A stretch of 64,000 bases of DNA from Bacteroidia bacterium (GTDB taxonomy: Bacteria; Bacteroidota; Bacteroidia; Flavobacteriales; Flavobacteriaceae): positions 122,561-186,560 of the forward strand of contig JAUICK010000005.1 in the NCBI GenBank assembly GCA_030427865.1. Reading direction: 5' to 3'. Below the pieces are notes generated by a model. That model searched no databases. It was not told where the DNA came from and saw nothing but the letters and a program-made list of their open reading frames with translations. Below are positions 7,822-16,220 of the stretch, piece after piece. The position numbers were made by a program, and so were the translations under genes. Position 1 is the stretch's first letter. Every line of letters starts with the position of its first letter.

Positions 7822-7923
7822 ATGCTTATGTATTACAATTTTAACTTTAACGGCAATCAAAATCAAATTACTTTAAGTAGTAATCTTATTTCTGTGCGAC
7901 GTCGTAATTTTCGCCGCCCGTAA
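7822..7923 (+). CDS. Arginine leader peptide 2 (short Arg-rich ORF)
   Basis: A 33-residue ORF (ATG 7822, a second ATG at 7828) with an Asn/Phe/Gln-rich start (YYNFNFNGNQNQ) and an Arg-rich end (VRRRNFRRP) before TAA. The five Arg codons are CGA, CGT, CGT, CGC, CGC. It begins 41 bases after leader 1 ends and finishes 91 bases before the first enzyme gene. A small CCC-GTAA-GGG hairpin spans its stop codon. Two Arg-rich ORFs in a row upstream of arginine genes are unlikely by chance. Their expression is not proven. Confidence 0.6.
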   Translation: MLMYYNFNFNGNQNQITLSSNLISVRRRNFRRP

Positions 7924-8014
7924 GGGTATAGATAAAATTATGGAGTTAGGTGTGTCCAATTCCGCATTAAGCAAAAAGTCTTTTTACAATAAAAAAAATA
8001 AAAAACGTAATTCA

Positions 8015-8632
8015 ATGGAAGTTGTAATTGCAAATGAATCACATATAAAATACGCAACAATTATTTGCAAAACCATAGAAGATGCTGCTCAAGTAAGAGG
8101 TACAGGTATTGCTAAAAGAAAACCTGAATATATTGCCACTAAAATGGAAAATGGGAATGCTGTAATTGCTTTAGATAATGGAAAATTTGCTGGATTTTGC
8201 TACATCGAAAAATGGGGACATGGAAAATTTGTTGCCAATTCTGGACTAATTGTACATCCAGATTATAGAAATATAGGGTTGGCAAAAAAAATTAAAGAAG
8301 TTGTTTTTAAACACTCCAGAACAAAGTTTCCAGATGCAAAAGTATTTAGTATTACTACTGGTTTAGCAGTAATGAAACTAAATAGCGATTTAGGCTATAA
8401 ACCTGTTACTTTTTCTGAATTAACAGACGACCAAAGCTTTTGGGATGGCTGCCAAACTTGTAGAAACTTTGATGTTTTAACAAGAACAGATAGAAAAATG
8501 TGTTTGTGTACAGGAATGTTATTTGACCCTAAAAACAATAACAAAGAAGCTACTAAAGAAGTAAAAGAAAACGTATTTAAAAGGTTAAAAAATATAAAAC
8601 AGAATTTGTTTTTAAAAAAAGATAAAAAATGA
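8015..8632 (+). CDS. GNAT acyltransferase, ArgA-type first step of arginine synthesis
   Basis: A 205-residue GNAT-fold enzyme. The start ATG 8015 (MEVVIANESHIKYA) is preferred over the in-frame ATG 7940, whose 25-residue lysine-rich extension lies in the leader and fits no domain. The acyl-CoA binding region is GLIVHPDYRNIGLAKKI (residues 77-93). It should acylate the amino group of glutamate, using acetyl- or more likely succinyl-CoA given the carbamoyltransferase downstream. A four-cysteine cluster (Cys146, Cys149, Cys163, Cys165; GCQTC and MCLC) near the C-terminus may bind a metal. It overlaps argG by four bases (ATGA). Confidence 0.8.
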   Translation: MEVVIANESHIKYATIICKTIEDAAQVRGTGIAKRKPEYIATKMENGNAVIALDNGKFAGFCYIEKWGHGKFVANSGLIVHPDYRNIGLAKKIKEVVFKHSRTKFPDAKVFSITTGLAVMKLNSDLGYKPVTFSELTDDQSFWDGCQTCRNFDVLTRTDRKMCLCTGMLFDPKNNNKEATKEVKENVFKRLKNIKQNLFLKKDKK

Positions 8633-9804
8633 AAAAATTAGTAATTGCTTATAGTGGTGGTTTAGACACTTCCTATTGTGCTGTAAGTTTATCAAAAGAA
8701 TATGAAGTTCACGCAGTAAGTGTAAACACTGGTGGATTCTCAAAAGAAGAAATCAATCATATAGAAAGTAACGCTTATAAAATGGGAGTTACTACTTATA
8801 AAAACATCAATGCAGTTTCTACTTTTTATAATAAAGTAGTTAAATATTTGATTTTTGGAAATGTCTTAAAAAACGCAACATATCCTTTGTCTGTTAGTGC
8901 TGAAAGAATTATTCAAGCTATAGAAATTGTAGAATATGCAAAAAGAATTGGTGCAGAATATATTGCTCATGGAAGTACTGGTGCTGGAAATGATCAAGTA
9001 CGTTTTGATATGATTTTTCAAACTTTAGCTCTTAACATCAATATTATTACACCCATTAGAGATCAAAAGTTAACCAGACAAGAAGAAATCGATTATCTAA
9101 AATCTGAAGGAATTGATATGCCTTGGGAAAAATCAAAGTATTCTGTAAATAAAGGTCTTTGGGGAACCAGTGTTGGTGGAGTTGAAACTTTAGCATCAGA
9201 AAAACCTTTGCCAAGTGAAGCTTACCCTTCTCAACTTGAAAAAAATGGAGAAGAAAAAGTAACCTTAACGTTTAAAAATGGTGAGTTTGTTGCTTTAAAT
9301 GGAGAATCTAATGTTCCTGAAATCAATATCGAAAACCTAAATGAAATTGCTTCTAAATATGCAATTGGTAGAGATATTCACGTTGGAGACACTATTGTAG
9401 GTACCAAAGGAAGAGTTGGCTTTGAAGCTGCAGCTGCTTTAATTACTGTAAAAGCTCATCATTTATTAGAGAAACACACGTTAACCAAATGGCAATTACA
9501 ACACAAAGAATATTTATCGAGTTTCTATGGAATGCATTTGCACGAAGGTCAATATTTAGATCCTGTGATGAGAGATATGGAAGCTTTTTTACAAAGTTCT
9601 CAAAAAATGGTTTCTGGTGATGTTACTGTTACTTTAAAACCGTATCATTTCTCTTTAGACGGAATTGTTTCTAAACACGATTTAATGTCAAGCAAGTTCA
9701 GTACGTATGGTGAAGAAAATAAAGCGTGGACAGCTGACGATGCTAAAGGATTTATCAAGATTTTAGGAAATCAGAATAAAATATATCAACAAGTAAATAA
9801 ATAG
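8629..9804 (+). CDS. argG: Argininosuccinate synthase
   Basis: A 391-residue cytoplasmic enzyme joining citrulline and aspartate with ATP. The N-terminal PP-loop is AYSGGLDTSYC (residues 7-17), followed by EYIAHGSTGAGNDQVRF, the citrulline/aspartate-binding segment, and KGLWGTSVGG. Length is normal for the family. It is translationally coupled to the GNAT gene by a 4-base overlap and is followed by a 28-bp perfect hairpin repeat before argC. Confidence 0.97.
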   Translation: MKKLVIAYSGGLDTSYCAVSLSKEYEVHAVSVNTGGFSKEEINHIESNAYKMGVTTYKNINAVSTFYNKVVKYLIFGNVLKNATYPLSVSAERIIQAIEIVEYAKRIGAEYIAHGSTGAGNDQVRFDMIFQTLALNINIITPIRDQKLTRQEEIDYLKSEGIDMPWEKSKYSVNKGLWGTSVGGVETLASEKPLPSEAYPSQLEKNGEEKVTLTFKNGEFVALNGESNVPEINIENLNEIASKYAIGRDIHVGDTIVGTKGRVGFEAAAALITVKAHHLLEKHTLTKWQLQHKEYLSSFYGMHLHEGQYLDPVMRDMEAFLQSSQKMVSGDVTVTLKPYHFSLDGIVSKHDLMSSKFSTYGEENKAWTADDAKGFIKILGNQNKIYQQVNK

Positions 9805-9810
9805 TATTAA

Positions 9811-9880
9811 TCCTGCAAGGTTTCAAAAACCTTGTAGGTATAAAATCAAACGCCTACAAGGTTTTTGAAACCTTGCAGGA
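9811..9880. repeat. REP-like palindrome 1 (28-bp perfect arms)
   Basis: Arms 9811-9838 (TCCTGCAAGGTTTCAAAAAC start) and 9853-9880 are perfect inverse complements separated by 14 bases. The transcript would fold into a very stable hairpin between argG and argC. Related copies lie at 10896-10969, 15180-15258 and 18183-18259. A short A-rich tail and no U-run argue against a terminator. Confidence 0.9.
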
Positions 9881-9893
9881 TAAATAGTAAATA

Positions 9894-10877
9894 ATGAAAA
9901 AATTACAAGTAGGAATTATTGGTGGTGCAGGTTACACAGCTGGAGAATTGATTCGATTATTATTGAATCACCCAAAAACAAATATCAATTTTGTGTACAG
10001 TACTTCTAATGCAGGAAACAAGCTATACAAAGTACACCAAGATTTAATTGGAGATACAGAAATTGAATTTACCCAAGAAATCAATGCAAATGTTGATGTA
10101 TTATTCTTGTGTTTAGGTCATGGAAATTCAACAGCTTTTTTAAAGGCAAATCATTTTTCTGACAACACAAAAATCATTGATTTAAGTAATGATTTCAGAT
10201 TGGTAAAAGATAAAGTTATAGATGGTAAAGAGTTTGTTTATGGTTTACCAGAACTGCAAAAAGAAGCCATTCAAGCAGCACAATACATTGCAAATCCTGG
10301 TTGTTTTGCAACTGCTTTACAATTGGCAATTTTACCTTTAGCTGCGAATGGGTTGTTAAAAAATGATGTTCATATTAATGCAGTAACTGGTGCAACTGGT
10401 GCAGGAACTTCGTTATCGAAAACCACACATTTTACGTGGAGAGATAACAACTTTTCGCATTATAAAGCGTTTGCACATCAGCATTTAGGTGAAATTAATC
10501 AGACTGTACATCAATTACAATCTGATTTTGATTCAGAAATTAACTTTATGCCCAATAGAGGGAATTTCTCAAGAGGAATTTTTGCAACCACTTATACCAA
10601 ATTTGAAGGTTCTTTAGAGGACGCAAAAAAAATATATCAAGATTTTTATAAAGACGCAGCATTTACTTTTGTTTCTGATGAAAGCATTCATATGAAACAA
10701 GTGGTAAACACAAATAAATGTTTGGTGCAGTTAGAAAAACACGGAAATAAATTATTAATTACAAGTACTATTGATAATTTGTTAAAAGGGGCTTCTGGAG
10801 CAGCAATCCAGAATATGAATTTAATGTATGACTTTGAAGAAACCTTAGGTTTAAATTTAAAAGCGAATTATTTTTAG
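9894..10877 (+). CDS. argC: N-acyl-gamma-glutamyl-phosphate reductase
   Basis: A 327-residue NADPH-dependent reductase acting on N-acetyl- or N-succinyl-glutamyl phosphate. The Rossmann start is VGIIGGAGYTAGELIRLL (residues 6-23) and the catalytic cysteine lies in ANPGCFATALQLA (Cys near residue 141). The His of the active site is probably in the FAHQHLGEI segment. It follows argG in the operon and precedes proC. Length and motifs are typical. Confidence 0.96.
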   Translation: MKKLQVGIIGGAGYTAGELIRLLLNHPKTNINFVYSTSNAGNKLYKVHQDLIGDTEIEFTQEINANVDVLFLCLGHGNSTAFLKANHFSDNTKIIDLSNDFRLVKDKVIDGKEFVYGLPELQKEAIQAAQYIANPGCFATALQLAILPLAANGLLKNDVHINAVTGATGAGTSLSKTTHFTWRDNNFSHYKAFAHQHLGEINQTVHQLQSDFDSEINFMPNRGNFSRGIFATTYTKFEGSLEDAKKIYQDFYKDAAFTFVSDESIHMKQVVNTNKCLVQLEKHGNKLLITSTIDNLLKGASGAAIQNMNLMYDFEETLGLNLKANYF

Positions 10878-10895
10878 GAAGAATAAGTTGGAAAA

Positions 10896-10969
10896 TCCTG
10901 CAAGGTTTCAAAAACCTTGTAGGTATTAAAAAGCGATACCTATAAGGTCAAAAAAAGACCTTGCAGGAT
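10896..10969. repeat. REP-like palindrome 2
   Basis: The left arm (10896-10926) is nearly identical to that of REP 1. The right arm (10937-10969) has diverged in the middle (TATAAGGTC, AAAGACC) but its outer ends still match. It lies between argC and proC. An ORF start at 10961 inside the repeat is not the proC start. Confidence 0.85.
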
Positions 10970-11041
10970 AAAATAGATTCCTGCTTTTGCAGGAAAGACA
11001 AATTAAAGAATAAAGTTTACAACTTTGAAATATTTTTTATT

Positions 11042-11836
11042 ATGAAAGTAGCAATTATTGGAGCTGGAAGTTTAGGACAATCTATAGCCAAAGGTTTATT
11101 GTCTAAAAAAGTAATAAGTGCTCTGTATTTAACCAAAAGAAATACAGCTTCTTTAGAGAGTTTTAAAAGACATAAAGAAGTTACATTAACCGCAGACAAC
11201 ACATTTGCGGTTGATAATGCAGATATCATCATTTTTGCAGTTCAGCCTAAACATTTGAGCAAAATTTTAGAAAATGTAAAATATTTACTGAGAAAAGAGC
11301 AGCTAATTATTTCTGTTGCCACAGGATATTCTATTGGTAAAATTGAAAATAGTATTGGTGCTAAACATTCAATTGTTAGAGCAATGCCCAATACGGCTGC
11401 TTCTGTTCGACAATCTATGACGTGCCTTTCTGCTAACGAAAAAGGAAAAGAGCAAATAGAATTGGCAAAAACGGTTTTTGACAGTTTAGGAGTTTCTATG
11501 GAAATTCCTGAAGAACAACTACAAGCTGCTACTGTGATTTGTGCAAGCGGAATTGCTTTTTGGATGCGTTTGATAAGAGCGACAACGCAAGGTGCGATTC
11601 AGTTGGGTTTTGAAGCTACTGAAGCACACGAATTGGCAATGCAAACTTGTTTTGGAGCCGCAACTTTATTGAAGAAATCTGGAAATCATCCTGAAGCAGA
11701 AATTGATAGAGTTACCACTCCAAGTGGTTGTACTATTGAAGGATTGAACGAAATGGAACATCAAGGATTAAGTTCTTCTTTAATTAAAGGAATCAACGCT
11801 TCCTTTGAGAAAATCAATCACATAAAAACAAAATAA
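11042..11836 (+). CDS. proC: Pyrroline-5-carboxylate reductase
   Basis: A 264-residue NAD(P)H-dependent enzyme making proline from pyrroline-5-carboxylate. ATG 11042 (MKVAIIGAGSLGQSIAKGLL) is chosen because it places the GxGxxG Rossmann loop at the N-terminus; a longer frame would begin inside a repeat. The family signature is VRAMPNTAASVRQSMT, and the C-terminal helical dimer domain contains DRVTTPSGCTIEGLNEME. It completes, with proA and proB further along, the glutamate-to-proline path inside an arginine operon. Confidence 0.95.
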   Translation: MKVAIIGAGSLGQSIAKGLLSKKVISALYLTKRNTASLESFKRHKEVTLTADNTFAVDNADIIIFAVQPKHLSKILENVKYLLRKEQLIISVATGYSIGKIENSIGAKHSIVRAMPNTAASVRQSMTCLSANEKGKEQIELAKTVFDSLGVSMEIPEEQLQAATVICASGIAFWMRLIRATTQGAIQLGFEATEAHELAMQTCFGAATLLKKSGNHPEAEIDRVTTPSGCTIEGLNEMEHQGLSSSLIKGINASFEKINHIKTK

Positions 11837-11878
11837 TTTACATCATCTACCAAAAACTAACAACTAAAAACTTTTAAG

Positions 11879-13009
11879 ATGCCTTTGTTTAATGTATATC
11901 CTCTGTATGATGTTACTCCTGTTAAAGCCAAAGGAGTCTATGTTTACGATGAAAATAAAACCGAATATTTAGATTTGTATGGTGGTCATGCTGTAATTTC
12001 TATCGGTCACGCGCATCCAAAATATGTAGAAGCTATAACTAACCAGGTTTCTAAATTAGGATTCTATTCGAATGCCATTCAAAATCCGTTACAAAAACAA
12101 TTAGCAGATAAAATTGAAACACTTTCTGGTTGTACAAATTACGAATTGTTTTTATGTAATTCTGGTGCTGAAGCTAATGAGAATGCATTAAAATTAGCTT
12201 CTTTTAAAACAGAAAAAAAAAGAGTGATTGCTTTTAAAAATGGTTTTCACGGAAGAACTTCGGCTGCAGTTGCTGCAACTGACAATAAAAACATTATTGC
12301 ACCCATTAATGCACAACAAGAAGTTAAAATTCTTGATTTAAATGATATTGAGGGTGTAAAAAGAGAATTAGAAAAAGGTGACGTTTGTGCTGTAATTGTA
12401 GAATTTATTCAAGGTGTTGGTGGTTTAGATGAAGCTACTGCTGATTTCTTTGAACAAGTTGATGCACTTTGTAAATCAAACAATACACTTTTTATTGCTG
12501 ATGAAGTGCAGTCTGGTTATGGACGTTCTGGAAAATTCTTCGCATTTCAGCATTATAATGTAACTCCAGATATTATTTCTATTGCCAAAGGAATGGGAAA
12601 TGGTTTTCCAATTGGCGGAATTTTAATTCATCCAAGTATTGAAGCAAAATTCGGAATGTTAGGTACTACTTTTGGCGGAAATCATTTGGCTTGTGCTGCT
12701 GGTTTATCAGTTTTAAATGTAATTAAAGAGCAAAATTTAATAGACAATGTCAATGAAATGTCTGCATATTTTATCAAAATAGCGAAAACGATTCCACAGA
12801 TAAAAAACATTAAAGGGCGTGGATTAATGTTAGGTTTAGAATTCGATTTTGAAGTAAGTGATTTAAGAAAGAAGTTAATTTATGAGTATCACATTTTTAC
12901 AGGTGGAGCAGCCAATAAAAAGTTACTGAGAATTTTACCTCCATTAACCGTAAGAAAAGATCATATCAATCAGTTTTTTGAAGCTTTAATTGATGCATTA
13001 CAAAATTAA
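11879..13009 (+). CDS. argD: N-acyl-ornithine aminotransferase
   Basis: A 376-residue class III aminotransferase using PLP to convert N-acyl-glutamate semialdehyde to N-acyl-ornithine. Visible motifs are NSGAEANENALKLA (about residues 96-109), the NGFHGRTSAAV segment, FIADEVQSGYGRSGKFFA and the PLP lysine in SIAKGMGNGFPIG. It may act on acetyl or succinyl substrates. It is cotranscribed between proC and proA. Confidence 0.94.
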   Translation: MPLFNVYPLYDVTPVKAKGVYVYDENKTEYLDLYGGHAVISIGHAHPKYVEAITNQVSKLGFYSNAIQNPLQKQLADKIETLSGCTNYELFLCNSGAEANENALKLASFKTEKKRVIAFKNGFHGRTSAAVAATDNKNIIAPINAQQEVKILDLNDIEGVKRELEKGDVCAVIVEFIQGVGGLDEATADFFEQVDALCKSNNTLFIADEVQSGYGRSGKFFAFQHYNVTPDIISIAKGMGNGFPIGGILIHPSIEAKFGMLGTTFGGNHLACAAGLSVLNVIKEQNLIDNVNEMSAYFIKIAKTIPQIKNIKGRGLMLGLEFDFEVSDLRKKLIYEYHIFTGGAANKKLLRILPPLTVRKDHINQFFEALIDALQN

Positions 13010-13023
13010 ATAAAAATAAGGAT

Positions 13024-13047
13024 GTCAGACTGAGCTTGTCGAAGTCT
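13024..13047. repeat. Short palindromic repeat (GTCAGACTGAG..AGTCT type)
   Basis: GTCAGACTGAGCTTGTCGAA followed by GTCT contains the inverted pair AGACT/AGTCT. This sequence is, from memory, a widely scattered intergenic repeat in Flavobacteriia. It lies between argD and proA. Confidence 0.6.
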
Positions 13048-13064
13048 AATTTAACAATAAAATT

Positions 13065-14261
13065 ATGAATACCTTATTATCCACAGAAACAAGAAACAAT
13101 GTTTTGCTAACAATGGCAAAGCTTTTAGAAGAACATAGAGCAGAAATCATCAACATTAATAAAACTGATTTAGAGGCTTATAAAGGTGATGACATTTCTA
13201 TGTTTGATCGTTTAAAAGTGAATGATGCTAAAGTTGATGAAATGATAAAAGCTGCAAGGCATTTAGCTTCTCAAGAAGACCCTGTTGGTGTAGAGCGTTT
13301 TAGTTTTCTGCACGAAAACGGAATGCAAGTCTACAACAAAACTGCTTCTTTTGGTTCGGTTTTAATTATTTATGAGTCAAGACCAGATGTAACAGTAGAA
13401 GCTGCAGGAATTGCTTTTAAATCAGGTAATAAAATCTTATTAAAAGGAGGAAAAGAATCTTTAAATTCCAACTTAAAAATTGTAGCATTATGGCATCAAG
13501 CTTTAAAAGAGCATAATGCTGCTACAGATTGGGTAGAATATTTACAATTCAACAGAATAGAAACCCAAGCATTTTTAGAAAAACCAACTCAAAAAGTTGA
13601 TTTAATTGTGCCAAGAGGTGGAGAACGTTTAATTGCTTTTGTAAAGCAACACGCAACTTGTCCTGTTATTATTAGCGGACGTGGAAACAACTTTGTATTT
13701 GTAGAAAAAGAAGCAGATATTAATATTGCTTTTGATGTCATTTTGAACGGAAAATCAAAAATATCTGCTTGTAATGCAGTCGATAAAGTTTTGGTTGATG
13801 AAAATCTTCCCAATAAAAATAAATTTATCTATCAATTGATATCAAAATTGAAAGCCGGTAAAATTGAAATTTTGGGTGATGCCATTGTTGCCGAAAATCA
13901 TAATTTAGAGCAAATTTCTTCTGATACTGTTTGGTATGAAGAGTTCTTAGATTATAAAATTGTAATTGGAGAAATTGCTTCTAATGAAATAGCTATTGTA
14001 AAAATAAATCAATATTCTGGAGGACATTCTGCAGCAATCATCACAAAAAATGAGGCTGTTGCAAAAGTTTTTATGGAAAATATTGATTGTGCTGCTGTGT
14101 ATCATAATGCTTCTACTCGTTTTACAGATGGAGGGCAGTTAGGATTGGGTGGAGAATTGGCAATTAGCACAGACAAATTACATCAACGTGGGCCAATTGG
14201 TTTACAACATTTGGTTACTAATAAATGGTATGTTCACGGAGAAGGACAAGTTAGGAATTAA
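13065..14261 (+). CDS. proA: Gamma-glutamyl phosphate reductase
   Basis: A 398-residue aldehyde-dehydrogenase-fold enzyme reducing glutamyl-5-phosphate with NADPH. Motifs: FGSVLIIYESRPDVTVEAAG (about residues 96-115), KGGKESLNSN, LIVPRGGERLIAFV and the catalytic cysteine in KSKISACNAVDKVLV. The C-terminus holds the ASTRFTDGGQLGLGGELAIS segment typical of ProA. It is upstream of proB, the reverse of the common proB-proA order, with a repeat element between. Confidence 0.96.
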   Translation: MNTLLSTETRNNVLLTMAKLLEEHRAEIININKTDLEAYKGDDISMFDRLKVNDAKVDEMIKAARHLASQEDPVGVERFSFLHENGMQVYNKTASFGSVLIIYESRPDVTVEAAGIAFKSGNKILLKGGKESLNSNLKIVALWHQALKEHNAATDWVEYLQFNRIETQAFLEKPTQKVDLIVPRGGERLIAFVKQHATCPVIISGRGNNFVFVEKEADINIAFDVILNGKSKISACNAVDKVLVDENLPNKNKFIYQLISKLKAGKIEILGDAIVAENHNLEQISSDTVWYEEFLDYKIVIGEIASNEIAIVKINQYSGGHSAAIITKNEAVAKVFMENIDCAAVYHNASTRFTDGGQLGLGGELAISTDKLHQRGPIGLQHLVTNKWYVHGEGQVRN

Positions 14262-14274
14262 AGAGGTTTAGGGT

Positions 14275-14380
14275 ATGTCATTCCGATTGAAGCGATAGCG
14301 AAACAGAGGAATCTAAGATTTCTCGATACAATTTTTAATATTTCGCTTAAGCTCTAAATTAAAAATCACTCGAAATGACA
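14275..14380. repeat. Element bounded by TGTCATTyCGA inverted ends
   Basis: About 106 bases between proA and proB are bounded by nearly complementary ends (TGTCATTCCGATTG left; CACTCGAAATGACA right, 12 of 14 matched). There is no ORF. A related motif, TGTCATTTCGAG, occurs at 31632. It looks like a small non-coding repeat of MITE or REP type. Confidence 0.6.
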
Positions 14381-14412
14381 GGATGGAAAAATCGTAATTA
14401 CAAAATTAACAA

Positions 14413-15177
14413 TTGAATAAAAAGAAACGCATATTACTAAAAATTGGTTCTAACACCTTAACAAAGGAGACCAATAATATTTCAAGAGGAAAAATTGAAG
14501 ATATTGCAAATCAGATTGCAAAACTCAAAGATACTTGCGAATTTATTATTGTAAGTTCTGGTGCTATTGCTGTGGCAAAACAGTTTGTGAAGTTAGAAAG
14601 TTTACAAAGTGAAGTTTTTGTAAAACAAGCTTTGGCTTCTATTGGTCAGCCTCATTTAATCAGAATTTATCAAGAAATTTTTAGAGAATATGGTTTGTTA
14701 AGTTCTCAGTGCCTTCTCTCCTATTCTGATTTTGAAAAAGAAGAAAGCAGAACCAATATTACCAATACTATAAATGTTTTGGTAAACAACAATTACATTC
14801 CGATTATCAATGAAAATGATACTGTTGCCACTGATGAAATTAAGTTTGGTGATAACGATAAATTAGCGGCGCTAACAGCATCCTTATTAGAGGTTGACTT
14901 GTTAATCATTGCAACCAATACCAATGGAATTTATACCAAAAAATCCATCAAAAATAAACAACCAAAAACTATTGAAGAAGTAATCAATTTTGAGGATTTA
15001 AAAAACGAGATTGTCAATGCAAAATCTACTCATGGAAGTGGAGGAATGCAATCGAAAATTGAAGCTGCTGAAGTAGCAAAAAAAGCAAATATAGAAACGT
15101 GGATTGTAAACGGATTGGAAGATCATTTTATTACAAATGCTTTTGAAAATAAAGTTCCGTTTACAAAAATTAAATAA
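14413..15177 (+). CDS. proB: Glutamate 5-kinase (short form, TTG start)
   Basis: A 254-residue amino-acid kinase phosphorylating glutamate, the first step of proline synthesis. The start must be TTG 14413 (NKKKRILLKIGSNTLT), as no ATG precedes the KIGSNTLT nucleotide loop. Other motifs are IIVSSGAIAVA, IPIINENDTVATDEIKFGDN and GSGGMQSKIEAAEVA. It lacks the C-terminal PUA domain of the E. coli enzyme (367 residues), a form known in other bacteria. A non-ATG start may lower its yield relative to neighbours. Confidence 0.93.
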   Translation: MNKKKRILLKIGSNTLTKETNNISRGKIEDIANQIAKLKDTCEFIIVSSGAIAVAKQFVKLESLQSEVFVKQALASIGQPHLIRIYQEIFREYGLLSSQCLLSYSDFEKEESRTNITNTINVLVNNNYIPIINENDTVATDEIKFGDNDKLAALTASLLEVDLLIIATNTNGIYTKKSIKNKQPKTIEEVINFEDLKNEIVNAKSTHGSGGMQSKIEAAEVAKKANIETWIVNGLEDHFITNAFENKVPFTKIK

Positions 15178-15179
15178 AC

Positions 15180-15258
15180 TCCTGCAAGGTTTTAAAAACC
15201 TTGTAGGTATCAGAAAAACATTTAAGAATACCTACAAGGTCATAAAGACCTTACAGGA
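15180..15258. repeat. REP-like palindrome 3
   Basis: Same family as the repeats at 9811 and 18183: left arm CTGCAAGGTTTTAAAAACCT, right arm with CCTACAAGGT and a diverged AAAGACC end. It starts three bases after the proB stop and ends 12 bases before argF'. Confidence 0.85.
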
Positions 15259-15270
15259 AAAACAATAAAA

Positions 15271-16209
15271 ATGAAACATTACACATCCATAAAAAACATT
15301 GACGATATCAATTCTTGGATTGAAGAAGCTAAAGAAATTAAAGCAAATCCATTAGCGAATATCGAATTAGGACAAAACAAAACCTTGGGTTTATTATTCT
15401 TCAACTCGAGTTTACGTACACGTTTAAGCACACAAAAAGCCGCTTTAAATTTAGGAATGAATCCAATTGTAATGAATGTTTCTGGTGATGCTTGGGGAAT
15501 AGAGTTTGGAGATGGCACTGTTATGAATGGCAATACAGCAGAACATATTAAAGAAGCTGCTGCTGTAGTTTCACAATATTGTGATGTGATTGCAGTAAGA
15601 GCTTTTCCTACTTTGACAGATAAAGAAAAAGACAACTCAGAACAAGTATTGAATTCTTTTGTACAATATGCTTCTGTGCCTATTGTAAATATGGAAAGTG
15701 CAACTGGTCATCCTTTACAAGGTTTAACAGATGCCATTACAATTGCAGAGAACACAACCAAAAAGAAACCCAAAGTTGTCTTAAGTTGGGCACCACACAT
15801 TAAAGCACTTCCGCACGCAGTTGGAAATAGCTTTGTACAAGCCATGCAAAAAATGGATGTTGAGTTTGTAATTGCTAATCCTGAGGGATATGATTTGAAC
15901 CTAAAAATCACAAAAGAAACTCCTATTTATCACAATCAGTCAGCAGCTTTTAAAGATGCCGATTTTGTGTACACCAAAAACTGGAGTTCTTATGATGATT
16001 ATGGTAAAATTCTTAAAGTTGATAAAGACTGGATGATTACCAAAGATAAAATCGGTGATGCAAAATTTATGCACTGTTTGCCAGTAAGAAGAAATGTGGT
16101 TGTAGAAGATGCTGTTTTAGATTCAGAAAGTTCTTTAGTAATTGAGCAAGCAAATAACAGAACTTTTGCTGCGCAATTGGTATTAAAAAAAATATTAGAA
16201 GATTTGTAA
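15271..16209 (+). CDS. argF': N-succinyl- (or N-acetyl-) ornithine carbamoyltransferase
   Basis: A 312-residue transcarbamylase of the SOTCase/AOTCase branch. Carbamoyl-phosphate binding is FFNSSLRTRLSTQKAALNLG (residues 43-62), and the acyl-ornithine end contains MHCLPVRRNVVVED. The residue that decides the acyl group (Pro90 in the Bacteroides fragilis succinyl enzyme, Glu92 in the Xanthomonas acetyl enzyme) is Ala90 here, in GNTAEH. Loss of the Glu favours the succinyl substrate, by analogy with published mutants of the Xanthomonas enzyme. WGIEFG and TRHPL-like ATGHPLQ segments support the branch. It makes N-acyl-citrulline between argD and argE chemistry. Confidence 0.9.
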   Translation: MKHYTSIKNIDDINSWIEEAKEIKANPLANIELGQNKTLGLLFFNSSLRTRLSTQKAALNLGMNPIVMNVSGDAWGIEFGDGTVMNGNTAEHIKEAAAVVSQYCDVIAVRAFPTLTDKEKDNSEQVLNSFVQYASVPIVNMESATGHPLQGLTDAITIAENTTKKKPKVVLSWAPHIKALPHAVGNSFVQAMQKMDVEFVIANPEGYDLNLKITKETPIYHNQSAAFKDADFVYTKNWSSYDDYGKILKVDKDWMITKDKIGDAKFMHCLPVRRNVVVEDAVLDSESSLVIEQANNRTFAAQLVLKKILEDL

Positions 16210-16220
16210 TCAATTCAACT

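Larger units (their letters stand above)
7403..8014. other. Divergent control region and long arginine-operon leader
   Basis: About 610 bases lie between the minus-strand DUF2141 gene and the first arginine gene. In order they hold AT-rich DNA, two overlapping inverted repeats (7614-7646), a promoter box (7699-7706), a first Arg-rich short ORF (7739-7780), competing small hairpins (7776-7807) and a second Arg-rich short ORF (7822-7923). A frame open from 7940 into the first gene is probably untranslated leader. No strong GC-rich terminator hairpin is visible. Confidence 0.7.

Noticed and set aside
7940..8014. N-terminal extension of the GNAT gene starting at ATG 7940
   Set aside because: The extra 25 residues are lysine- and serine-rich and fit no GNAT domain. 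The family start fits ATG 8015, so the stretch is more likely leader.
10961..11041. Longer start of proC at 10961
   Set aside because: It begins inside a REP-like palindrome, and the Rossmann loop belongs at the N-terminus.
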